DNA of 64,000 nucleotides from Pseudoselenomonas ruminantium (GCF_900113715.1 NZ_FOQK01000006.1:71733-135732); one strand, 5' to 3'. Positions 26,212 to 34,243 are shown, counted from the first letter of the stretch. Numbers and translations are program-made. The notes: generated by a model not told the origin, from the sequence alone.

Positions 26212-26570
26212 CTCGTGGGTTCCATGATACCATAATTAATACGCTTTGTGCATAAATGATGAGACAATTGCATTTCACAAAACGATTTCTGCCTGTTATG
26301 ATGTTCCTGTAAGCGCAAAGCCATAATAGTTTAAGAAAGGATGATGTATCATGGCGCTTACAAATCTGGCAGGATGGAAGCCTACCGCGATTTTTATGCC
26401 GCCGACCCGCAGTGCTGGGCAGCGCAGTGTTTTATCGGTAAGGAGCGTTAATTAAGTATGCATTTTTCGAGTGGTATCAATCGTCCTCCTTATGAAAGCA
26501 CTACCCCTATGGCAACAATGAAAAAGCCGGCCATTATGTACAGGCCGGCGATGGAAGTTTTTTTTGCAGG
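26212..26570 (+). other. Region without an intact gene: small gene fragments
   Basis: No complete gene is seen. A 38-codon frame at 26458-26574 begins MHFSSGINRPPYES, which resembles the N-terminus of radical SAM proteins (xRPPYEA before the cysteine cluster) but diverges after 14 residues. A 25-codon frame at 26374-26451 (start MEAYRDFYAADPQ) may be another gene end. Both look like leftovers of deletions in the former divergent partner of the LysR gene. Confidence 0.35.
26526..26565 (+). terminator. Hairpin with following T tract
   Basis: A perfect 7-bp G+C stem (26526-26532 with 26543-26549); an eight-T run begins 8 bases after the stem. The spacing makes it a mediocre terminator, reading toward the SnoaL-like gene. 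Confidence 0.5.
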
Positions 26571-26614
26571 TTGACCGGTCAAATTTGACAGGCAGCAAGA
26601 AAGTAGCGTATAAC
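26571..26614 (+). promoter_or_regulatory. Promoter and palindromic operator of the SnoaL-like gene
   Basis: TTGACA (26585-26590), 18-bp spacer and TATAAC (26609-26614) lie 31 bp before the start codon. A perfect 12-bp palindrome TTGACCGGTCAA (26571-26582) abuts the -35 box and could be a repressor site. Confidence 0.65.
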
Positions 26615-26644
26615 AGGCACTGATTGAAAAAGGAGTTATTGACC

Positions 26645-27061
26645 ATGAATAACAGCGAGGAAAAACAATTACTGATTGCGTTTGAAACGATGATCAATAC
26701 AGCGGATGAAGCTTTGGCGGAAAAACTGATCGCTCCAGATGCCATCTTTTACGCACCGACACAGCCAGAGCCGTTGGTGGGACCTAAAGGGTATCTGGCG
26801 ATTGTGCACATGATGCGGTCGGCGTTTTCTGATGTATCATGGCATATGGAGGACTGCGTGACCGAACCGGGGAAAATCGCTGTGTGCTGGACCTGTACGG
26901 GAACGCATGATGGTAATTTTATGGGGCAGGCGGCTACGGGCAAGAAGTTTAAGGTTCGCTGCATGAACTTTTATCAAATAAAAAACAGCCAGTTCGTTTC
27001 GGATACTGGCTGTCCGGATATTTTCGGTATCCTTATGCAGACAGGGTTGTTGCCTGTTTGA
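26645..27061 (+). CDS. SnoaL-like / ester cyclase-type NTF2-fold protein
   Basis: A 138-residue single-domain protein of the SnoaL / NTF2-like superfamily, which includes polyketide cyclases and many small-molecule-binding or isomerase proteins. The pattern LIAPDAIFYAP near residue 28 and the W-rich strand VCWTCTGTHDG are typical. Substrate is unknown. It has AAAGGAG 10 nt upstream and appears monocistronic. Confidence 0.75.
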   Translation: MNNSEEKQLLIAFETMINTADEALAEKLIAPDAIFYAPTQPEPLVGPKGYLAIVHMMRSAFSDVSWHMEDCVTEPGKIAVCWTCTGTHDGNFMGQAATGKKFKVRCMNFYQIKNSQFVSDTGCPDIFGILMQTGLLPV

Positions 27062-27210
27062 GATTCTATGGTATGTTCCGGGAGGGGATACCACTTTTGC
27101 GTGATTGCCGATAAATATATTCTCTATACGAAAAATTTCCCCAAAGAGCAAGATATACGCCTATTGCCTATTTACATGTCTCTGTTTATTTGAGGAGGTT
27201 CGTTATCCTT

Positions 27211-27333
27211 ATGGGCGTCATTTGTCACCAGCGGCCGCTGCTTTGCGGAACTTTCGGGAAAATTTTACAGGGAAAAACAGGTAATAGAGCGAATAGCAAT
27301 ATTGTTAGAAAATTATCCGTGAGGAAGGAATGA
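27211..27333 (+). CDS. Possible 40-residue small protein
   Basis: ATG 27211 follows GAGGAGG at 12 nt and the frame runs 40 codons to TGA, ending 4 bp before the next gene's start. It begins MGVICHQRPLLCG and is rich in basic residues. No family is recognised. It could be a leader peptide for the PheC-like gene or chance. Confidence 0.25.
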   Translation: MGVICHQRPLLCGTFGKILQGKTGNRANSNIVRKLSVRKE

Positions 27334-27337
27334 TTTT

Positions 27338-28123
27338 ATGAACAGAACGATTCGTGTTTTCCTGTGCTGGGCAGCGCTGATGCTATTGACCGCCGGAACG
27401 GTTTTTGCAGGGCATTTGGACGATATTGCCGCCAGGGGGACTATTCGCATCGGGACAACAGGTGATTACGTTCCAATGTCTTATCTAAATCCTAAGACAG
27501 GCGTCTACGAAGGCATTGATGCGGAACTTTCGCAGCTGATTGCTGACTCTTTGGGCGTGAAAATCGAGTATGTGCCCACGAGCTGGCCAACGCTTACCGC
27601 AGATACGCTGGCTGGGAAATTTGATATCGCCCTGTGTGGTATTTCCCGAAATTATGCACGAGCCAAGACCATGGCCATGTCGGATGCCTATGGCGAAGGT
27701 GCTTTTGGTAAAACCATTCTGTGCCGGAAAAGCGATGCCAAGAAATATCAAAGCCTTGCCGACATTGACAAGCCGGAGGTGCGTGTCATGATCAATCCTG
27801 GCGGCACCAATGAAAAATTTGCCCATGCAAATCTTAAAAAGGCCAAACTGATCGTTCATCAGGATAATGCTGACATTCCCCAGCAGGTGGCAGAGGGCAA
27901 TGCCGACATCATGATAACGGAAACGGTGGAGGCTGCTCGTTATATCGAACGGAATGACAAATTGGCTGCGCCACTGATGAAAGCCCCCTTCACCCGTCAT
28001 TCCTGCGGTATACTCATGCAAAAAGGCGACCAGGAGTTTTTGAACTATATCAACTTTGTCTTGGCAGAACTGAAAATGGATGGAACCTTAGCAAAGTTGG
28101 AGCAGAAATATCTGTATCGGTAA
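27338..28123 (+). CDS. Exported PheC-like cyclohexadienyl (arogenate/prephenate) dehydratase or related binding protein
   Basis: A 261-residue protein with a signal peptide (about residues 1-24, cleavage near VFAG) and one periplasmic-binding domain. Two segments closely match periplasmic cyclohexadienyl dehydratase PheC of Pseudomonas: PTSWPTL and NPGGTNEKFA followed by ANLKKAKLIVHQDN. PheC enzymes dehydrate prephenate or arogenate in the periplasm, and evolved from amino-acid-binding proteins. No ABC permease or ATPase gene lies nearby, which favours an enzyme over a transport protein. A binding-only role cannot be excluded. Confidence 0.75.
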   Translation: MNRTIRVFLCWAALMLLTAGTVFAGHLDDIAARGTIRIGTTGDYVPMSYLNPKTGVYEGIDAELSQLIADSLGVKIEYVPTSWPTLTADTLAGKFDIALCGISRNYARAKTMAMSDAYGEGAFGKTILCRKSDAKKYQSLADIDKPEVRVMINPGGTNEKFAHANLKKAKLIVHQDNADIPQQVAEGNADIMITETVEAARYIERNDKLAAPLMKAPFTRHSCGILMQKGDQEFLNYINFVLAELKMDGTLAKLEQKYLYR

Positions 28124-28238
28124 TTAGGGGAAAACTATGCAGGCTATATGGATTTTTTAGGGGTTAAGGCAGGTAAAAGCTGCTACTATAGCGAATATAA
28201 CCAATGGTATTTTTACAAACAGAAAGAGGCGTGCGATT

Positions 28239-28916
28239 GTGAAATCATTCAAGAAAAAACTACTGGCTGGTGCATTATCCGCTATGGTATGCTGCAGTTT
28301 TGCTTACGAGGCAGAGGCGGCAAGCCCGGAAGCGGTTCGTACGATTGGTGTGAGCCGTGATGTAGATTACTTGGTATTCGTCAACAAAACGCATAAGCTG
28401 CCGGACGATTATGAGGCAAAACTGCCGCTGATTACGGTGAAGAATGCGTTTGGAAAGGAATTCCAGATTGAGCCGGAAACCTATCAGCATTTTGAGCAGC
28501 TGCGCCAAGCCCTGAAGAAAAAGGGGATTCAGATTGAGCTGGATTCTGTCTATCGGAGTGTAGCCCGTCAAAAGGAAATCGTGGCCGAATTTACCCAAAA
28601 GTATGGGGCCGACTATGTGAAGCAGTATGTAGCGGTTCCGGGGTATTCCGAGCATCATACGGGCTTGGCTGTCGATATCTGCCTGGTCGTGGACGGAAAG
28701 GTTATTGATGATAATGACGAAATGATAGCGCAGAAGGAAATTTTTGCGCAGATACACCCACTGTTGGCCGAATATGGCTTTATCCTGCGTTATCCGCAGG
28801 GAAAGGAAAGTATCACAGGCTACAGTTATGAGCCTTGGCATTTCCGCTATGTTGGCAAGGAAACTGCAAAGAAAATCAGTGATGCAGGTTTGGTACTAGA
28901 AGAATATTTAAGATAA
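28239..28916 (+). CDS. Exported D-Ala-D-Ala carboxypeptidase, VanY type (M15B)
   Basis: A 225-residue exported peptidase that trims the terminal D-alanine of peptidoglycan stem peptides. A signal peptide covers residues 1-27 (cleavage after AEA). The zinc-site motif SEHHTGLAVDI and the second motif EPWHFRY are both intact, giving the His-Asp-His ligands. The start is GTG 28239, 9 nt after AAGAGG. A terminator follows. Confidence 0.9.
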   Translation: MKSFKKKLLAGALSAMVCCSFAYEAEAASPEAVRTIGVSRDVDYLVFVNKTHKLPDDYEAKLPLITVKNAFGKEFQIEPETYQHFEQLRQALKKKGIQIELDSVYRSVARQKEIVAEFTQKYGADYVKQYVAVPGYSEHHTGLAVDICLVVDGKVIDDNDEMIAQKEIFAQIHPLLAEYGFILRYPQGKESITGYSYEPWHFRYVGKETAKKISDAGLVLEEYLR

Positions 28917-28952
28917 AATAGACATATTGCGGGGAACTGTCTAAGCCTAGAG

Positions 28953-28985
28953 ATTCGTCACGGAAAAAGCGTGGCGAATTTTTTT
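28953..28985 (+). terminator. Rho-independent terminator after the VanY-type gene
   Basis: A 10-bp stem with one G-U pair (28953-28962 with 28970-28979), 7-nt loop and seven T. Confidence 0.88.
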
Positions 28986-28995
28986 GCGATTTATA

Positions 28996-29051
28996 TTGAC
29001 ATTGTGTCATTTTGGCCGTATAATGCAATCAAGATAAGTTACACGATGTCA
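28996..29051 (+). promoter_or_regulatory. Consensus promoter with dyad operators for the TetR gene
   Basis: TTGACA (28996-29001), 17-bp spacer and TATAAT (29019-29024): a perfect sigma-70 promoter. A dyad TGACA-N3-TGTCA (28997-29009) overlaps the -35 box, and a similar half-matching dyad (29039-29051) lies 42 bp downstream in the leader. This layout suggests autorepression by the encoded regulator. Confidence 0.8.
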
Positions 29052-29083
29052 TTTTAAAGAAAGTAAATTGCAGGAGGCTGTTT

Positions 29084-29710
29084 ATGCCAAAGGTTTCGGA
29101 AGAAGTATTGCTCGCGCGGCGCGAAGAGATTATTGATGCATGTGCCAAGCTCTATGAGACGATGAATTTCAAGGATATTACGCTCAAAGAGATTGGCAAG
29201 GTAACGACCTTTAACCGCACGGCTATTTATAACTATTTCAATACCAAGGAGGAAATCTTTCTCGCGCTGATGCAGCGGGAGTATGATTTGTGGGTGGCTG
29301 ACCTGGAGCAGCTTGTGTCTGCGCACGATTCGTTAAGCCATGATGAACTGGCGAAGGCCTTGTCTCGTTCTTTGGAAAAGCGGTCACGGCTGTTGAAGCT
29401 TCTTTCCATGAATCATTTCGATATGGAAGGGAACAGCCGCTATGAGAATCTGGTGGAGTTCAAGCGTTCCTATGGCAAGTCCATGCAAGCGGTGCGTCAT
29501 TGTCTGGACAAGTTTTGTCCGGAAATGGATGAAGAGAATAAGCAGAGCTTTATCTATGCGTATTTTCCCTTTATCTATGGGATTTACCCCTATGCCGTGG
29601 TTACGGAGGAGCAGAAAAAAGCGATGGCCGAAGCGGGCATTGATTATAAGTATTTGTCCATCTATGAGATTTCCTATAATTGCCTGCGGAAGCTGTTAGG
29701 CGTGGATTGA
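29084..29710 (+). CDS. TetR-family transcriptional regulator
   Basis: A 208-residue regulator. The N-terminal HTH (DITLKEIGKVTTFNRTAIYNYFNTKEEIF) is at about residues 28-57; the rest is an all-helical ligand-binding domain. AGGAGG lies upstream of ATG 29084. The gene immediately downstream is broken, so its current targets are unclear apart from its own promoter. Confidence 0.92.
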   Translation: MPKVSEEVLLARREEIIDACAKLYETMNFKDITLKEIGKVTTFNRTAIYNYFNTKEEIFLALMQREYDLWVADLEQLVSAHDSLSHDELAKALSRSLEKRSRLLKLLSMNHFDMEGNSRYENLVEFKRSYGKSMQAVRHCLDKFCPEMDEENKQSFIYAYFPFIYGIYPYAVVTEEQKKAMAEAGIDYKYLSIYEISYNCLRKLLGVD

Positions 29711-29721
29711 GGAGGGATACC

Positions 29722-30038
29722 TTGAAACGGCGTGATTTTCTAAAAGCTGGTATCGGCGGGGCTTTTGCCCTTTGGGGGCTCGGTGATATTATGCAGGAAA
29801 AGACGGTCATATCCGGATAAATTTGGCTTTGTGGCAGCCCTGCTGTTTCCGAGCAGCGAGGGCTGCATTGCAGAGATAAGCTATGCGATGGATAAGCTGG
29901 GGGCTTTGGGCGTGAAAGTTCCGAGCAATGCTGGGGGCATTTATCTGGGGGATGCACGTTGGGAAGCGATTTGGCTGGCAAAAGTATATTGCCAAAATTC
30001 GCAAGAATCAATATTTTCATGATAATGTGTATGTGTAA
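29722..30038 (+). pseudogene. Tat-exported amidohydrolase remnant
   Basis: TTG 29722, with GGAGGGA upstream, starts a twin-arginine signal (KRRDFLKAGIGG) that stops at TAA 29818. In another frame about 29822-29975 encodes a piece of an ACMSD-like amidohydrolase: FGFVAALLFPSSEG, AEISYAMDKLGALGV, and IYLGDARWEAI. A third frame ends at TAA 30036. The remains fit one gene that lost most of its middle and end. Confidence 0.65.
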
Positions 30039-30050
30039 GGAGAGATGACG

Positions 30051-30303
30051 ATGAAGGTTTTAGTTATTCATGGCAGTATGAGAAAAAATGGCAACACGGG
30101 AATCCCTGGGCGGCGTGCCGGATAAGAAATTCATGGCCAATATCCTTTCGGATTTTGCTATGTATGTGGGTTGTTTCAAGGAATTCAATCAGGTGGGCGT
30201 GCGCAATGCAGGTGCTGTTATCGGCACTTCGGCTTTGGCACCCGGTGCCATTCGTGAATCGGCAGCTATGCAGGAAGCCTATGAAACGGGCAAGAATTTG
30301 TAA
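30051..30303 (+). pseudogene. NADPH-dependent FMN reductase remnant with internal deletion
   Basis: ATG 30051 (AGGAGAG upstream) gives the flavodoxin-like N-terminus MKVLVIHGSMRKNGNT. Within about 45 bases the sequence jumps, out of frame, to the end of the same kind of protein (FKEFNQVGVRNAGAVIGTSA and LAPGAIRESAAMQEAYETG), ending at TAA 30301. About 100 central residues are missing, including most of the FMN site. Confidence 0.75.
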
Positions 30304-30315
30304 GGGGGAAGAAAT

Positions 30316-30618
30316 ATGTTTATCATCAATCAGGTGTTAAAGGCAGACAAGATCCCGGCAGGCAAGGGCGAGGAGCTCTTCAAGCAGCATATTGCCTGGT
30401 TTACCAAGCATTTTGAGCAGGGCGATTTTCTGCTGGTGGGGCCATATACCGACAAGGAAATGGCCGGGATTATGATTACCGGCGCAGAAACCCGCGAAGC
30501 CGTGGAAGAAATCCTGCGGGACGATGTGTATTACGCGGGCGGTATGGCCGATTATGAAGTGCGTCCCTTTAAGGCTGCGATGATTGCACCATCCATGGCT
30601 GATTATGCAGGCAAATAA
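30316..30618 (+). CDS. YciI-family protein
   Basis: A 100-residue ferredoxin-like-fold protein of the YciI/YCII family; the fold is known but cellular roles are mostly unclear. It has the typical central segment HIAWFTKHFEQGDFLLVGPY with a histidine and an aspartate that may form the active site. GGGGGAAG lies before ATG 30316. It starts 13 nt after the broken FMN reductase, so both belonged to one operon with the exported flavodoxin downstream. Confidence 0.82.
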   Translation: MFIINQVLKADKIPAGKGEELFKQHIAWFTKHFEQGDFLLVGPYTDKEMAGIMITGAETREAVEEILRDDVYYAGGMADYEVRPFKAAMIAPSMADYAGK

Positions 30619-30646
30619 GCAGCGGCATTGAGGAAAGGAAATCCTT

Positions 30647-31330
30647 ATGAACAGACGGGAATTTATACAGCTTGCCGGCACAGGTGCCATGACCTTGCTT
30701 CTTTCCGGCTGTGGTCTGGGCGCTCTGACTGGCGAAAAGAGCAGTAAGGAAGCAAAAGAATTTGTACCGGGAAGTGTTTCGGGAGGAAAGAACATGAAGA
30801 TTGTGGTGATTACCAGCAGCCCCCATCCGCAAAATGAGTCCACCTCGATTTATCTGGCAGACAGGTTCACCGAAGGGGCGAAAAGCGCCGGTCATGAAGT
30901 CTTTACCTTTGATGCGGCGCATGAGGAAACGCATCCTTGTCAGGGGTGCGACAAATGCGGCATGGATGGTCCCTGCGTGTTCAAGGATGCCATCGAAAAT
31001 ACGCTGATGCCCAAGATGCTGGCCGCTGACCTTATCGTGCTGACCACACCGCTATACTACTTTGGCATGTCGGCCCAGTTAAAGATAATCGTAGATAGGT
31101 TCTATTCCCGTACGGGGAAACTGCATGGCAAGAAATCCATTATGATGGCTACGGCCTATAACAGTGCCGATTGGACGATGGAAGCACTGGCCAATCATTA
31201 TGAAACGTTGGTGCGCTACATGGAATGGCAGGATGTCGGGCAGGTTTGGGCGACAGGCTGCGGTGCCCGCAGTCTGGTCGAAAAGTCGTCCTTTGCCGAT
31301 ATGGCGTATAAAATAGGCGCCAATTTGTAA
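30647..31330 (+). CDS. Exported flavodoxin-like NADPH-dependent FMN reductase with Tat/lipoprotein signal
   Basis: A 227-residue protein. The N-terminus combines a twin-arginine motif (NRREFIQLAG) with a lipobox (LLLSGC), followed by about 25 linker residues. The rest is an NADPH-dependent FMN reductase/flavodoxin-2 domain: start KIVVITSSPHPQNESTS, cysteine motif CQGCDKCG, and the flavin-loop TPLYYFGMSAQLK. The Tat route fits a cofactor inserted before export. The protein is expected to be anchored on the outer side of the inner membrane. An internal ATG at about 30794 (after GGAGG) could also give a cytosolic form. Confidence 0.85.
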   Translation: MNRREFIQLAGTGAMTLLLSGCGLGALTGEKSSKEAKEFVPGSVSGGKNMKIVVITSSPHPQNESTSIYLADRFTEGAKSAGHEVFTFDAAHEETHPCQGCDKCGMDGPCVFKDAIENTLMPKMLAADLIVLTTPLYYFGMSAQLKIIVDRFYSRTGKLHGKKSIMMATAYNSADWTMEALANHYETLVRYMEWQDVGQVWATGCGARSLVEKSSFADMAYKIGANL

Positions 31331-31340
31331 GAGAAAATAC

Positions 31341-31371
31341 TTGACTTGAAGTTTACTACAAGTGTTAGAGT
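31341..31371 (+). promoter_or_regulatory. MerR-type promoter for the flavodoxin lipoprotein gene
   Basis: TTGACT (31341-31346), a 19-bp spacer and TAGAGT (31366-31371). The overlong spacer with a dyad (ACTTG...CAAGT) is the mark of MerR-family activation. Three more such promoters exist in this window. Confidence 0.78.
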
Positions 31372-31409
31372 GAACATAGATGAAATTGGTGATGAAAGGG
31401 GATAACATT

Positions 31410-32036
31410 ATGCGAAAACTGTGGATTGCCTGTTTGGGCGTGTTGATGATTCTAGGCTTGGTGGGCTGTGGCACAGAGTCGGGCAAGACGGCAGAAAAGG
31501 CGGCATCGGCACCTGCGCAGAGTGCACAGGCAGACAGCAAGGCGCCTGCGGCCAAAGGCAAGATCCTCATAGCGTATTTTTCGGCCACGGGCCATACCCG
31601 CACGCTTGCCGAGAATACGGCTAAGGCTCTGAATGCTGATCTCTACGAAATCCGTCCGGAAGTTCCTTATAGCAAAGAGGACTTGAACTATAATGACGAA
31701 ACTACCCGTGCTACGGTGGAGCAGAAAAACGATAGTGTCCGCCCGAAACTTGCGGATAAGAATGCGCCGATAGCTAATTACGATACCATCGTACTGGCGT
31801 ATCCTATCTGGTGGGGACAGGCACCGCGCATTCTGGATACCTTTGTGGAAAGCTATGATTTTACAGGTAAGAAGCTGACAGCTATCTGCACCTCCGGTGG
31901 CAGCGATATCGGCAGCAGTGCTGACTATCTGCAAAAGCTGACCAAGGGTAAGGCGGAATGGAAGCCGGGCAAGTTGTTCTCGCCGCAGGCTAAAGCAGAA
32001 GAAATCAAACGCTGGTTTAATGAGTTGGGCTTATGA
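31410..32036 (+). CDS. Flavodoxin-like lipoprotein
   Basis: A 208-residue protein. A lipoprotein signal peptide ends at the lipobox LGLVGC; a short Ala/Lys/Ser linker follows, then a flavodoxin domain. The FMN phosphate loop FSATGHTRT is at about residues 58-66, and AYPIWWGQAPR forms the 60s-type loop. Flavodoxins carry electrons; an exported lipid-anchored form implies a periplasmic redox role, which is inference. ATG 31410 follows AAAGGGG at 8 nt; an earlier in-frame ATG at 31380 has no site. Confidence 0.88.
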   Translation: MRKLWIACLGVLMILGLVGCGTESGKTAEKAASAPAQSAQADSKAPAAKGKILIAYFSATGHTRTLAENTAKALNADLYEIRPEVPYSKEDLNYNDETTRATVEQKNDSVRPKLADKNAPIANYDTIVLAYPIWWGQAPRILDTFVESYDFTGKKLTAICTSGGSDIGSSADYLQKLTKGKAEWKPGKLFSPQAKAEEIKRWFNELGL

Positions 32037-32055
32037 ACTAGCTCCCATAGCTGTA

Positions 32056-32102
32056 TTGACAATAATACGTTAGCGTATTAATATTAAGTACGTTAACGTA
32101 TT
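32056..32102 (+). promoter_or_regulatory. Promoter with two MarR-type operators
   Basis: TTGACA (32056-32061), 17-bp spacer and TAATAT (32079-32084). Two 16-bp near-palindromes, 32064-32079 in the spacer and 32087-32102 just downstream, share the core TACGTTA(A/G)CGTA and are 23 bp apart. Binding by the encoded MarR protein would block RNA polymerase. Confidence 0.8.
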
Positions 32103-32127
32103 ATTTTATTGCGATAGGAGCATAGGA

Positions 32128-32556
32128 ATGACGATGCGGATTGATGATACGCTGGGCTATCTGATATGCCGAACGGCGCGAAAGGTTCACCGCCATATTG
32201 AAAAAATTTTCAGCCCCTATGGATTGACAGTAGAGCAGTGGGTGGCGATGAAGATATTAGCCGAAAAACCGGATGTCAGCCAAAAAGAGTTGGCCATGCA
32301 GATGAAAAAAGACCCCAATACGGTCAAGGCAATCGTGGATCGACTAATAAAGAAAGATTATGTAAAAAGAGAGCAAAATCCGGTTGATCGCCGGGCTTTT
32401 CTGCTACAGCTGACCGCAGCTGGCCGGTTGCTGGTGGATAAACTGGCTACAGCAGATGAGCAGGAAAATCGGCAGCTAGAGCGGGAATTAGGGGAGGCTG
32501 ATACAGCCAATATGAAGAAAATGTTAGTACAGATTGAGGAAATGATTCGCGAATGA
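32128..32556 (+). CDS. MarR-family transcriptional regulator
   Basis: A 142-residue winged-helix repressor. The recognition region QKELAMQMKKDPNTVKAIVDRL is at about residues 55-76 and the wing contains NPVDRRAF. It overlaps the MFS exporter by 4 bases (ATGA) and sits behind a promoter carrying two palindromes, so autoregulation and control of the exporter are likely. The inducer is unknown. Confidence 0.92.
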   Translation: MTMRIDDTLGYLICRTARKVHRHIEKIFSPYGLTVEQWVAMKILAEKPDVSQKELAMQMKKDPNTVKAIVDRLIKKDYVKREQNPVDRRAFLLQLTAAGRLLVDKLATADEQENRQLERELGEADTANMKKMLVQIEEMIRE

Positions 32557-33749
32557 ACAAACTTTGGACACCGGAATTTTTGAGTATGGGAGGCTGTAAT
32601 TTTCTGGTTTTTATGAGCCAGTATATTATGATTGCAGCTTTGCCAATTTTTATTATGGATGATTTGCAGGGCGGAGAACTGGAAGCTGGCATGGCGATGA
32701 CCTTTTTCCAGATTGGGACTGTAGTTTGCCGCCCGTTGGCTGGTCGGCTTATCGACAGCGTGAATAAACGTTCGTTGTTGTTTGTGACTACACTTTGTTT
32801 TGGACTTGTCATGCTAGGGTTCAATTTTTTTCAAACCCTTACAGGGATTTATAGTCTGCGCCTGCTGCATGGTGTGATTTTTGCGCTGGCGACTACGGCA
32901 GCGGCGGCAATGGCTGCTATGGTATTGCCTGTGGCGCGTAAAGGGGAGGGAATTGGCTATTTTGCTTTGACGACGAATCTGGCCATGGTCGTGGGGCCCT
33001 TGCTGGGACTGGTTATTATCGGCAGCTGGGGGGCAGAGGCTTTTTTCCTTTTCATGGTGATTCTGGCCGTATTCACATTTTGGGTGGCAAATCATCGGCG
33101 CTTGCCGGATCATGTTATCTTACCGGTGAAAAAAACGCGGCGGGGTATCAGTATCCATGACTTTATTGAACGCAAGTCTGTGGTGATGTCGTCTATTGGT
33201 GGTCTGGTATTCTTTGCGTATGGCGGCGTGCTGACGTTCATTCCGCTTTATGCGAAATCTTTGGGATTGCAGCAGGAAACTAGTATGTTCTTTGCTGTAT
33301 TTGCTGCTGTGATTGTGTTGACTCGGCCTGTGGTGGGCAGGATATTTGATGCCAAGGGCCCGGATTATACGATCTATCCTGGCTTCTTGTGTTTTGCATT
33401 GGGAATGCTGCTTTTCGGTCAGATTTCAACGATGACGGGACTTTTGCTGTCGGCGGCAGTTCTTGGTTGTGGCTTTGGCGCATTGAGTCCTGCTTTTCAG
33501 ACATTGGCGATTCAGAGCGCGCCACTATCGCGTAGTGGTGTTGCAACGGCAACGTATTTCTGGTCGCTGGATATCAGTGTCGGGCTTGCGGCTGGCTTGT
33601 TAGGATTAGTCGCGGCTGGCTATGGCTATACGTTTATGTACAGTGTAATCTGCACAGGCGTCATTGCGGTGGCCGCTGGGTGTTACTTTGCATGGAATAA
33701 GTATCAGCAAAAAATTGGTAATTGTCCGATTGCAGGGGCAAGTAAATGA
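32553..33749 (+). CDS. MFS transporter
   Basis: A 398-residue major facilitator protein with 12 predicted helices. The loop 2-3 motif is GRLIDSVNKRSLL and a matching one is GRIFDAKGPD in the second half. Coupling to a MarR repressor is the usual arrangement for drug or organic-acid efflux pumps, so export of a toxic small molecule is the best guess. Start overlaps the marR stop. Confidence 0.9.
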   Translation: MNKLWTPEFLSMGGCNFLVFMSQYIMIAALPIFIMDDLQGGELEAGMAMTFFQIGTVVCRPLAGRLIDSVNKRSLLFVTTLCFGLVMLGFNFFQTLTGIYSLRLLHGVIFALATTAAAAMAAMVLPVARKGEGIGYFALTTNLAMVVGPLLGLVIIGSWGAEAFFLFMVILAVFTFWVANHRRLPDHVILPVKKTRRGISIHDFIERKSVVMSSIGGLVFFAYGGVLTFIPLYAKSLGLQQETSMFFAVFAAVIVLTRPVVGRIFDAKGPDYTIYPGFLCFALGMLLFGQISTMTGLLLSAAVLGCGFGALSPAFQTLAIQSAPLSRSGVATATYFWSLDISVGLAAGLLGLVAAGYGYTFMYSVICTGVIAVAAGCYFAWNKYQQKIGNCPIAGASK

Positions 33750-33751
33750 GT

Positions 33752-33791
33752 GAAAAAACCTCTTATGGCAAATGTCATAAGAGGTTTTTTC
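33752..33791. terminator. Bidirectional terminator between MFS and MerR genes
   Basis: A perfect 16-bp stem (33752-33767 with 33776-33791) with an 8-nt loop, A tract on one side and T tract on the other, serving both convergent genes. Confidence 0.93.
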
Positions 33792-33799
33792 GTGGGAAA

Positions 33800-34174
33800 T
33801 CATTTTTGGTGATTCGGGCAGTTCTTGGTCATGATTTCTTCATAATGGGCAATTTTGTAGTCCAGCCGTTTCATGGTGGCCTTTAATTGCTCATACTGCT
33901 TCTGCAGGCGGGCGCGCTGTTCGACGAGGATTTCCTTGCGGGCTTCTTCAGTGCCCTCCTTGAAAAACAGATCAACATATTCAATCAGGGCTTCAACCTG
34001 CACACCGGCATTGCGCATACATTTGGAAAACTCCACCCAGCCACAGGCGGCATCGTCAAAATCGCGGATGCCGTTTTCTTTGCGGGGGACATGGGGAATG
34101 AGGCCAATGCGCTCGTAGTAGCGGATGGTATCGGCAGACAAATCGTACTTTTCGCTGACTTCCTTGATGGTCAT
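33800..34174 (-). CDS. MerR-family transcriptional regulator (AdhR/NmlR-like)
   Basis: A 124-residue regulator. N-terminal HTH (TIKEVSEKYDLSADTIRYYERIGLI), second helix-turn-helix around RKENGIRDFDDA, and a C-terminal dimerisation helix. Cysteines at about residues 44 and 52 are near the redox- or aldehyde-sensing cysteine of NmlR/AdhR proteins. Its own promoter has the 19-bp spacer and dyad found at three other promoters here, so it is the probable regulator of those genes. GAGGTG precedes the ATG at 34174. Confidence 0.9.
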   Translation of the reverse strand: MTIKEVSEKYDLSADTIRYYERIGLIPHVPRKENGIRDFDDAACGWVEFSKCMRNAGVQVEALIEYVDLFFKEGTEEARKEILVEQRARLQKQYEQLKATMKRLDYKIAHYEEIMTKNCPNHQK

Positions 34175-34212
34175 AAAATCACCTCGTTGTCAAATTTTTA
34201 TCATATATTGTA

Positions 34213-34243
34213 AGTTTAGCATTTGGAGTGGACTCGAAGTCAA
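34213..34243 (-). promoter_or_regulatory. MerR-type promoter of the merR-like gene
   Basis: On the minus strand TTGACT (34243-34238), a 19-bp spacer and TAAACT (34218-34213). The spacer contains GAGT-N2-ACTC. It indicates autoregulation. Confidence 0.78.

Noticed and set aside
28148..28360. A 70-codon frame ahead of the VanY-type gene
   Set aside because: It overlaps the well-supported GTG start and signal peptide of the carboxypeptidase, and has no ribosome site.
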